NCBI GenBank assembly: GCA_005239585.1 | Contig: SBBU01000080.1 | Span: 1 to 7,521, forward strand | DNA from: Planctomycetaceae bacterium | GTDB lineage: Bacteria; Planctomycetota; MHYJ01; SBBU01 | Reading direction: 5' to 3' | Length of the DNA: 7,521 nt | In this document: in pieces, positions 1-5,240 of the stretch | Layout: every line of letters starts with the position of its first letter | Numbering within the stretch: position 1 is the first letter of the stretch | Notes under the pieces: model-generated | The model's database searches: none | What the model was told of the DNA's origin: nothing | Seen by the model: the letters and a program-made list of their open reading frames with translations, nothing else | Position numbers and translations under genes: made by a program

Positions 1-1
1 C

Positions 2-100
2 AGTAATTGTTCAAAAATGTGTGGGAAAAGTTTTAAAATCCATTTCTCGAGCGTAAATCTTCATTTTATAAGCTCGAGCACACATAATTTAACAATTACT
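2..100. repeat. Nested imperfect inverted repeat at the 3' end of the FBP aldolase/phosphatase gene
   Basis: Three sets of complementary arms nest inside one another: AGTAATTGTT (2-11) with AACAATTACT (91-100), ATGTGTG (17-23) with CACACAT (79-85), and CTCGAGC (46-52) with GCTCGAG (72-78). That makes 24 perfect Watson-Crick pairs. A small 5/5 internal loop separates the outer two stems, and a one-sided 22-nt bulge (24-45) lies between the middle and inner stems. The inner loop is 19 nt. The right outer arm ends on the first base of the minus-strand TAA stop codon at 100-102. It could be the 3' structure or terminator of the minus-strand transcript, or a miniature inverted-repeat element. No T-run follows within the window, and the flank beyond base 1 is not visible. 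Confidence 0.7.
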
Positions 101-1245
101 TAGTCCATATCTCCTTTTTCAACAGTTGCAACCTTCTCTGCCTTTTTTGCATTTTTAAAACGCTTGGCGAGCTTGGCCATTATTCCCGGCATTGTGGTAT
201 ATTCCATCTCTTCCAAACCGAGCCTGTGGGGTTCAAATGGGCCGTGTCTCCTGAAATACTCGGCTACAGTGGCTGCTTGTTGTCTTGTGTAATCCCATAT
301 TGTGTCTTCAAACATGTCACGAGGGCCTATGAGCTTGCCCTCGGCAAGTTGAAAGCCTGCGCAGATAACTCTTGGTGGACCATCTAGTCTGGAAGGGGTT
401 GCATGTCGGAATGGCACTGGTACCAGAGGTCCGTTATGAGAACCACGCATCCATCCAGAAACAATGTGCGGGAACGCAAATGGTTCAAGGACTTCGCCCA
501 CTGATGGGAATCCTGCCTGCGTTCTTACAGCCATCACGGGGTCATCTTTACCAACATACTGACCAGCGATAAGACTAAGCTTCTGAGTAGATGCAGATGC
601 CGCAATCTCATTGTCTGATTTTCTGAATACCCTTAGTACCATATAGCGGCCATGTGCGCCGAGGAACATGAGAAGATCATAGGTTTCTTCAGGACAGTTA
701 AGGATTATTGATTTATTCTCCATAGTGTCCAAGACTTCAAAGCTAAATCCCTTGTGCATATTAGGATCTATGACGAGTCCCGGGGTGCAGAATGGATCTG
801 CAAACATCCTGAACAAGGGGAGGTTCCATGCACCCGGAGAGCATTTATCGGCCATGAATACAAGAATAGGTTCAGATCTCCTCTCTTCAATTTCCATTTC
901 TGCAACACCTGGTCCCATGCCTTTGATATTGCCGCTAAATGCATCCACAAGTAAGTCCTGACCGGCTCCATAAAGTTTTAGTTTTTTAGCGACCTCGGTG
1001 CATTCAAGGAATGTGTTCCACGAGAGTTGGTGAATATCAGCACAATCGGTCCCCTTTTTGTGTGTCATGATTAATTGTAGATCATCACCGCAGTGTGTTA
1101 CGTGAAAATCTATCAGTAATTTTTTTTCCTTTGCACGAGATAATGCTTTTCTGGCGGTTTCTTCCAGGTCCGGATGAATTGCGGTATGACCCACGAAACC
1201 CCCGATATCAGCCTTGATAATAGATAAGGTTATCTTACTAGGCAT
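100..1245 (-). CDS. fbp: Class V fructose-1,6-bisphosphate aldolase/phosphatase
   Basis: This is the bifunctional gluconeogenic enzyme of the archaeal FBPase V family. It condenses glyceraldehyde-3-phosphate and dihydroxyacetone phosphate to fructose-1,6-bisphosphate, then removes the 1-phosphate to give fructose-6-phosphate. It is a cytosolic, Mg-dependent enzyme. From the ATG at 1245 it has 381 residues, normal for the family. The N-terminal KADIGG segment (11-16) and HCGDD (51-55) supply metal-binding Asp and His residues. QYVGKDDP (229-236) carries the Tyr230 and Schiff-base Lys233 pair, matching Tyr229/Lys232 described for the Thermoproteus enzyme. The conserved LEPFAFPHIVSGWMRGSHNG block follows, so both activities should be intact. 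The start is set by GGAGGT five bases or so upstream. A TTG 57 bases further up is in frame but lies inside the -35 box. The gene stands alone here. Its last codon abuts the nested inverted repeat at 2-100. Confidence 0.95.
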   Translation of the reverse strand: MPSKITLSIIKADIGGFVGHTAIHPDLEETARKALSRAKEKKLLIDFHVTHCGDDLQLIMTHKKGTDCADIHQLSWNTFLECTEVAKKLKLYGAGQDLLVDAFSGNIKGMGPGVAEMEIEERRSEPILVFMADKCSPGAWNLPLFRMFADPFCTPGLVIDPNMHKGFSFEVLDTMENKSIILNCPEETYDLLMFLGAHGRYMVLRVFRKSDNEIAASASTQKLSLIAGQYVGKDDPVMAVRTQAGFPSVGEVLEPFAFPHIVSGWMRGSHNGPLVPVPFRHATPSRLDGPPRVICAGFQLAEGKLIGPRDMFEDTIWDYTRQQAATVAEYFRRHGPFEPHRLGLEEMEYTTMPGIMAKLAKRFKNAKKAEKVATVEKGDMD

Positions 1246-1249
1246 GGTG

Positions 1250-1255
1250 ACCTCC
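1250..1255 (-). promoter_or_regulatory. Shine-Dalgarno GGAGGT deciding the fbp start
   Basis: On the minus strand the sequence reads CGGAGGTCACC directly before ATG (1245-1243), a near-perfect ribosome binding site at normal spacing. It fixes the start at the residue that begins MPSKITLSIIKADIGG, as in other members of the family, rather than at the upstream in-frame TTG. Confidence 0.9.
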
Positions 1256-1273
1256 GTAAAAATTTCTCCGCAT

Positions 1274-1302
1274 TTTGTAGCATCTTTATTGCTCGCTGTC
1301 AA
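1274..1302 (-). promoter_or_regulatory. Sigma70-type promoter of fbp
   Basis: On the minus strand there is a perfect -35 box TTGACA (1302-1297), a 17-bp spacer, and a -10 box TACAAA (1279-1274; four of six consensus bases). The expected transcription start is near 1266, giving a leader of about 20 nt that contains the GGAGGT site. The insertion sequence ends 31 bp upstream of the -35 box, so the promoter core is intact. Confidence 0.75.
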
Positions 1303-1323
1303 TCATTCTGCGTCTGGCAAAGG

Positions 1324-1333
1324 ATTACCCCGC
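1324..1333. repeat. Left target site duplication of the insertion sequence
   Basis: ATTACCCCGC at 1324-1333 is repeated exactly at 2640-2649, immediately outside the right end of the element. The match extends one more base (C at 1334 and 2650), so the duplication is 10 or 11 bp depending on where the terminal repeat is taken to begin. A 10-12 bp duplication is usual for several IS4-family groups. Confidence 0.9.
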
Positions 1334-1360
1334 CTGACAGGTACGGGGTTTTGCATATAG
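1334..1360 (+). repeat. Left terminal inverted repeat of the IS
   Basis: The outer 27 bases begin with CTGACAGGTACGGGGTTTT and match the inverted right end at 2613-2639 with one gap and a few substitutions. The outermost CTG is identical in both ends. Confidence 0.8.
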
Positions 1361-1379
1361 CATAGGGGTTGGGTAAAGT
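1351..1379 (+). promoter_or_regulatory. Possible weak transposase promoter
   Basis: TTGCAT (1351-1356), a 17-bp spacer and TAAAGT (1374-1379) give a weak sigma70-like match (three of six and four of six bases) that starts inside the left terminal repeat. Transcription would begin near 1386, so the transcript would contain the 1390-1398 G-rich segment that can compete for the hairpin over the ribosome binding site. Confidence 0.35.
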
Positions 1380-1389
1380 ACTACATAGT

Positions 1390-1462
1390 GGGAGGGGGCT
1401 AAAGCAATTCAGAGGGATAGAGGTGTTCCCCCTCCCCAATAGAGTTTTATGAGGAGGGGGAA
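1390..1462 (+). promoter_or_regulatory. Competing hairpins over the transposase ribosome binding site
   Basis: TTCCCCCTCC (1426-1435) is exactly complementary to GGAGGGGGAA (1453-1462), giving a 10-bp stem with a 17-nt loop that buries the whole Shine-Dalgarno sequence up to the base before ATG (1463). A second segment, GGGAGGGGG (1390-1398), is exactly complementary to CCCCCTCCC (1428-1436), so the same C-rich strand can pair with either partner. Hiding the transposase start in RNA structure is a known way for IS10 and IS50 to avoid expression from outside transcripts. The alternative pairing here is inferred from complementarity only. Confidence 0.65.
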
Positions 1463-2598
1463 ATGTTCAAGAAATTTGCACTTAGGGTAGTATACCAGCT
1501 AACAAGATCACTTGTCGACTTTCATAGCACTCCATTAAAGAGCCTAACGTTATTAGTAATTGCAATGTGTCATGTTAAGCGAGCCTGCGTGGGGGCACTG
1601 GCAAGAGGTATCTTTTCATGGAAGCCATATGAATCACTATATCGCAGGGTCAGAGAGTTTCTGCGCTATAGCGTATTTGCCGTAGAACAGGTCTATGGCC
1701 CTATCAGCGCAGGCCTTTTAATAAAACTTGCCCATCTCTCCCCAGATAATCTAATACCCGTTATTATGGATTGGACAGACTAGGGATCTTTTATGGGATT
1801 GCACCTGGCTTTGGCCTACAAAGGTAGAGCTTTACCCTTGTTTACCAAAGTAATACGTAAAGAGTTGTTGGAAACATCACAGACACTATTAGAGGTTGAG
1901 ATTTTAAGGGACTTTTTCGGTTGGATAGATCCCTCATTGTATAGCAGGGTAGTAATATTAGCAGATCGTGGCTTTGCAAAGGTAGAGCTTTTAAGGGAGA
2001 TTACAGGCTATGGTACCCATTTTGCGATCCGTTCTCCCAGGGATCGTATGGTATTGGTAGATGGCTCATGGTGCCCTTTAGAGGCACTAAAGCTTGAACC
2101 AGCAGAAAAGCGAATCCTCAAAGATGTGCTTATAACCAAGGAACACCAGTTCAAGGCACACATAGCAATACGCAGGTTGAAAGAGGGTCAAGCCAATGAT
2201 CCAGAGGATGATACATGGTACATCCTTACAGATCTACAACCTACAGAAATTGCCCTTAGTCTTTATGAAAAGCGATTCTGGATAGAGGAGATGTTCAGGG
2301 ATCTCAAGAACAACAGAAACGGTTTCCACATGGATCAGCATCAGATAGTATCAGAGGAGATATTCGAGAAGATGCTTCTAGTGGTGCAACTTGCATATTT
2401 AGTTCTGATAGAGGAAGGGACAAATCAGATGGATAAGGTAGATACACGATCTTTTCTGCCCAGACGCAAGAAACCAAGTGATAGTCATATCTAAGCGTAT
2501 TACAGCTTGCAATAGCTATATTGGAACGAATGCTTGATGATCCACCGCAAGATGCTTATGAGATGCTAGAACACCAATGGCACATTGCTGTGGTATAA
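1463..2598 (+). pseudogene. Broken IS4-family DDE transposase
   Basis: The gene would encode a transposase of about 378 residues that cuts and joins the ends of its own element. Codons 1-106 end in PVIMDWTD, containing the first catalytic Asp (103). An in-frame TAG then stands at 1781-1783, and the same frame continues with GSFMGLHLALAYKGRALP. The second Asp lies in VVILADRGF (residue 168), and YEKRFWIEE ... DLK carries the catalytic Glu (275) with IS4 family spacing. The frame stops at 2492-2494, but the next frame reads on from about 2485 as SYLSVLQLAIAILERM to a TAA at 2596-2598, so one base has been lost near 2484-2490. The TAG is one change from TGG (Trp) or CAG (Gln). Reinitiation at ATG 1793 would lack the first Asp. 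The start at 1463 has a strong but hairpin-masked GGAGG. Confidence 0.9.
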
Positions 2599-2612
2599 AC
2601 CCATGACTGTGT

Positions 2613-2639
2613 CTATTCTAAAATCCCGTGACCCGCCAG
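2613..2639 (-). repeat. Right terminal inverted repeat of the IS
   Basis: Read inwards on the minus strand it begins CTGGCGGGTCACGGGATTTT and pairs with the left end at 1334-1360. It starts 14 bp after the reconstructed transposase stop at 2596-2598. Confidence 0.8.
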
Positions 2640-2649
2640 ATTACCCCGC
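2640..2649. repeat. Right target site duplication of the insertion sequence
   Basis: This is an exact copy of ATTACCCCGC at 1324-1333; the match can be extended to 11 bp at 2650. Removing the element and one copy restores a hairpin whose arms are 1313-1323 and 2649-2659. Confidence 0.9.
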
Positions 2650-2733
2650 CTTCGCCAGAAAGACACATTCCTTGGAATTAGGATTCATGATGTAAACAGG
2701 CTCTGAATTCTCTACATTATGAGAAAAGGCTTC

Positions 2734-2760
2734 GGCGGGATTCCCCGCCTGCTCTGCGGG
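2734..2760. repeat. GC-rich intergenic hairpin, possible terminator of the NAD operon
   Basis: GGCGGG (2734-2739) pairs with CCCGCC (2744-2749) around an ATTC loop. The alternative CCCGC (2744-2748) with GCGGG (2756-2760) uses the same central strand. On the minus strand the first stem is followed by GAAGCCTTTT, a short T-run, so it may end transcription of the NAD kinase operon. The core GGATTCCCCGCC closely resembles GGATTACCCCGCC at the IS insertion site, suggesting a dispersed hairpin repeat family. Confidence 0.5.
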
Positions 2761-2785
2761 CAAGCACCTCTGTTTCGAATCAAGT

Positions 2786-2803
2786 CCCACAGCTTGCTGT
2801 AGA
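2786..2803. repeat. REP-like small hairpin after the NAD kinase gene
   Basis: CCACAG (2787-2792), a CTTG loop and CTGTAG (2797-2802) form a short stem that starts 7 bases beyond the NAD kinase stop codon. On the minus-strand RNA it has seven pairs including G-U wobbles. It looks like a degenerate REP-type stem-loop. With 2734-2760 it makes the 2640-2809 gap a hairpin-rich spacer without coding potential. Confidence 0.4.
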
Positions 2804-2809
2804 GAAGCT

Positions 2810-3670
2810 TCACCTGTGCAATTTTATCCGAGATCTTTCATTATATCCAAGAATTGTTATTGGCGGTCCTGGGGTCTCAAGTGTGAGCTGTTGGCCTGGG
2901 CTTACCTTGTATGTTGTGCGGGAGCCATCTATCCAACAGGAGCAATTGATGCCGACTGGTCTAATGATGATTCTTTTTGATGCAAAGCCTTTTATCATTT
3001 TAAATTTTGATCTAAATGTATAGGGTTCGCGTACTGTGAACTGCATCTTTGTTGATTTTATAGGCATTAATTTACCGCCAGAAGAGTAAACTGCAGCGGA
3101 TGAACCAGCAGCAGTACATACCCAAATACCTGAGCTTTCTTGGTACTCAGTTTTACCATCGACTGTTAAAAAATACCTGGTCATAGAGGCTGGGTCTGTG
3201 TGCGCAAAGAGTATGTCGTTTACAACAAGTTCATTGAGCTTTTCTCTCCCGATCCATATATTGATTCGATTAATCTTTGTCTTTTGAATCTTATTGTTGA
3301 GAATTGATTCTAGTTTCTCAGCAAAGTCAAGTCTGTTGCATGATGAAAATATTCCTAAACTGCTTTTTGGGTCTGAGTTTACTAAAAGGCAAGGCGTGTT
3401 AGTATAATGTGCAACTGAAAAAAGTGTACCATCTCCGCCCACTATGACATTCAGATCATATTTCTTTTTAGGTGTGGGGGAATCCCGGCTTATCAGGTCG
3501 AACTCCACCTTGTGTCTTACAAGTTCGTAAAACACATGATGTATCGATTGTCTGTTTTCAAGGTCACTAGCGAAGAAGCGTTGCCTGACATCTTTCTGCA
3601 ACCTCTCAAGCTCTTTGGCTGCCCTAAGCCTTTCGAACAGAGAGATTTTGTATATGACAAGAGCCTTCAA
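2810..3670 (-). CDS. nadK: Atypical NAD(+) kinase
   Basis: The protein is predicted to phosphorylate NAD at the 2'-hydroxyl of its adenosine ribose to make NADP in the cytosol. Its 286 residues show the family landmarks in order: VGGDGT (77-82) with the catalytic Asp, NSDPKSSLG (98-106), the ND pair (151-152), and TAAGSSAA (186-193) followed by a C-terminal beta-rich half. The wording around HTDPASMTRY and AAGSSAAVYSSGG resembles plant NADK3-like and related kinases more than E. coli NadK; this subtype call is from memory of the motifs. The start is TTG (3670-3668), which overlaps the stop of the upstream NAD synthetase-like gene as TTGA. No strong ribosome binding site is visible, so translation is probably coupled. 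The stop is followed by hairpins at 2734-2803. Confidence 0.88.
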   Translation of the reverse strand: MKALVIYKISLFERLRAAKELERLQKDVRQRFFASDLENRQSIHHVFYELVRHKVEFDLISRDSPTPKKKYDLNVIVGGDGTLFSVAHYTNTPCLLVNSDPKSSLGIFSSCNRLDFAEKLESILNNKIQKTKINRINIWIGREKLNELVVNDILFAHTDPASMTRYFLTVDGKTEYQESSGIWVCTAAGSSAAVYSSGGKLMPIKSTKMQFTVREPYTFRSKFKMIKGFASKRIIIRPVGINCSCWIDGSRTTYKVSPGQQLTLETPGPPITILGYNERSRIKLHR

Positions 3671-5142
3671 GTTGTACTGGGAGATTGTGCTATTGGATTC
3701 TCTTTTTCACTTGTAAATACGCTGGTTGAGATCCGTAGTCCTATTTGTCTTTGCTTGATTGCGTGTGTGTCGTTTTGATCGGCATTTAATCGATCTTCCT
3801 TACTTCCTTGATTAAGTATAGATTCCGGGATTGCTTGAGATTGGCTGTTCATAGCCTGAGCAATATTGTAAACAGTCGAGCTTGGCAGATCTGACATTAC
3901 TCCCAGATCGCAAAAAGGCTCCAGAGTTTTGCCTTGTGATAAGGACTTTTTGTTTTTGCTCGACAGAATCAGATATTTTTTGTCGGATGATGCTGCAAGG
4001 AGCAGAGAAGACATCATGTCTTCTGTACTTATCTTTGTATTCGAAAGGACTGAACCGAGAGCGGAGACATAACTTTCATGGATAGGTTGGCCATTTATTG
4101 TAGTTGCCTGAACGCCAAGATTTTGTGCAAGTTTGAGTCCATCCTGGATTTGGCTCTCAGGAGTTGATGAGAATCGTATAACCAATGCGGTTATGTTTTC
4201 TGCGCCTAGAGCATCTTTTGCTACACATAGTGTAAGGGCAGAATCTACACCACCGTCAAGTCCTACCAGCGCCTTTTTAAGGCCACACTTGAGTGCATAG
4301 TCCTTGGTACCGAGTACTAGCGCTTTATAGATCATCTCTTGTTCTGATTTTTCTTCTTCGTGTACATCGCCTGCTCCATAGTCAAGATCAATGTAAACAA
4401 CATCTTCTTTGAATGAAGAGGCCCTAGCAATGATTTCACCTTTAGCATCTGTGCAGAAGCTAGACCCGTCGAACACAAGTTCATCCTGCGCTCCGACCAT
4501 GTTTGAAACAACAATAGGGACTCCATATTTTAATGACTGCTCCTTTATCATTGCTATCCTGTTCTTTTCGTTTCCTATTGAATAGGGAGATGCGCAGAGG
4601 TTTACTATGAGATCAGGCTTTTTTCGGGTGATTTCAGAAAGTATGTCTCTTTTGGCTCCCCATCTTGCTGGCCAGAATCTCTCTGGTATGATATCTTCAT
4701 TTATGGTTATAGCGACTTTTTTATCTGAGCATTTGATTATGGTAGGACCGCCTGCAGGTTCAAAGTAGTCAGTTTGGTCATAGAAATCATATTTCGGTAC
4801 AGTGCATTTGTAGCTTACATAAGAGAGCGCTCCATTTTGAATTACTGCGGCTGCGTTATAAAATCGCTTGCCTTCATCCAGAGGATTTGCATCCACAAAG
4901 CCAATGATGCATTGAACGTCAGTCAATTGGCCGACTAGATCATTTAACTGTGCTATCACAAGATCCACAAATCTGCTTGATTCAATTATTTCCTTTAGCG
5001 GATAACCGGTGAGGGACATCTCGGGGAAAACAATCAGTTCTGCACCTAATTCTCGTGCCTTGGAGCAGAAACTGGTGATTTTATCTGCGTTCCCTTTTAT
5101 GTCTCCAACCGTCGTGTTGATCTGAGCTATTGCTACTTTCAA
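3667..5142 (-). CDS. nadE-like: Divergent NAD+ synthetase-like protein with altered active sites
   Basis: The 491 residues follow the order of glutamine-dependent NAD synthetases: a nitrilase-fold glutaminase domain (about 1-260) and a PP-loop synthetase domain (about 270-491). In the glutaminase triad, Glu41 (FPEMSLTGYP) and Lys112 (YKCTVPKYD) are present, but the nucleophile Cys of the usual TICED motif is Asn148 (TINED). In the synthetase domain SGGxDS reads DGGVDS (296-301), and the usual GNKSE region reads KNKKS (396-400). The tail IKQRQIGLRIS (462-472) resembles the extreme C-terminus of normal enzymes and follows directly on RLNADQND (451-458), so about 45 residues are missing at a GT-repeat (3763-3770). 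Normal length is about 540 or more. The start is TTG at 5142, right after an in-frame TAG. It may be ammonia-dependent, regulatory or non-functional. It is translationally coupled to the NAD kinase gene. Confidence 0.85.
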   Translation of the reverse strand: MKVAIAQINTTVGDIKGNADKITSFCSKARELGAELIVFPEMSLTGYPLKEIIESSRFVDLVIAQLNDLVGQLTDVQCIIGFVDANPLDEGKRFYNAAAVIQNGALSYVSYKCTVPKYDFYDQTDYFEPAGGPTIIKCSDKKVAITINEDIIPERFWPARWGAKRDILSEITRKKPDLIVNLCASPYSIGNEKNRIAMIKEQSLKYGVPIVVSNMVGAQDELVFDGSSFCTDAKGEIIARASSFKEDVVYIDLDYGAGDVHEEEKSEQEMIYKALVLGTKDYALKCGLKKALVGLDGGVDSALTLCVAKDALGAENITALVIRFSSTPESQIQDGLKLAQNLGVQATTINGQPIHESYVSALGSVLSNTKISTEDMMSSLLLAASSDKKYLILSSKNKKSLSQGKTLEPFCDLGVMSDLPSSTVYNIAQAMNSQSQAIPESILNQGSKEDRLNADQNDTHAIKQRQIGLRISTSVFTSEKENPIAQSPSTT

Positions 5143-5173
5143 TTTCTACCCACAAAAAAACTTATGGCTCTAT

Positions 5174-5201
5174 AATCTACCATTTCATTTCCCTTTTTCA
5201 A
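5174..5201 (-). promoter_or_regulatory. Likely promoter of the NAD synthetase-like/NAD kinase operon
   Basis: On the minus strand TTGAAA (5201-5196; five of six consensus bases), a 16-bp spacer and TAGATT (5179-5174; four of six) lie 32 bases or more upstream of the TTG start at 5142. The expected leader is about 25 nt. A TATAAT on the plus strand at 5171-5176 overlaps it but has no convincing -35 partner. Confidence 0.45.
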
Positions 5202-5224
5202 TCCTTTAGATTTGGTTGATGGCC

Positions 5225-5239
5225 TTGGTAAAATACCAA
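5225..5239 (+). promoter_or_regulatory. Hairpin and -10-like box abutting the oxidoreductase start
   Basis: TTGGTA, loop AAA, TACCAA form a perfect 6-bp stem ending one base before the ATG at 5241. No Shine-Dalgarno sequence precedes that ATG. TAAAAT (5229-5234; five of six -10 bases) with TTTAGA (5205-5210) 18 bp upstream would start transcription at about the ATG itself, so the perfect repeat may instead be an operator over a promoter giving a leaderless message. Confidence 0.35.
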
Positions 5240-5240
5240 C

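Larger units (their letters stand above)
1334..2639 (+). mobile_element. IS4-family insertion sequence with intact ends and a dead transposase
   Basis: The element is about 1306 bp long and is bounded by imperfect terminal inverted repeats. The left end reads CTGACAGGTACGGGGTTTT, and the right end, read inwards, CTGGCGGGTCACGGGATTTT. With one gap, roughly 20 of the outer 27 positions match. Exact 10-11 bp direct repeats flank it. It carries one transposase gene with the DDE and Y-(2)-R-(3)-E-(6)-K signature of the IS4 family. The exact target duplication and recognisable ends suggest a recent insertion, although the transposase has two inactivating lesions. It could still move if an intact relative supplied transposase. 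It sits between the fbp promoter and the end of the NAD operon, where it breaks no gene. Confidence 0.9.

Noticed and set aside
725..971. Short open frames on both strands inside fbp
   Set aside because: They are shadows of the fbp coding frame with no motif, ribosome site or homology.
1246..1302. 19-codon N-terminal extension of fbp from a TTG start
   Set aside because: It covers the promoter and ribosome binding site, and the homologous protein begins at the ATG at 1245.
1781..1783. TAG read as pyrrolysine or programmed readthrough
   Set aside because: Nothing nearby supports recoding, and a second lesion downstream shows that the gene is decaying.
5171..5176. Plus-strand TATAAT as the oxidoreductase promoter
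   Set aside because: The -10 is perfect but no -35 exists at 16-18 bp, and the same bases overlap the better minus-strand promoter.
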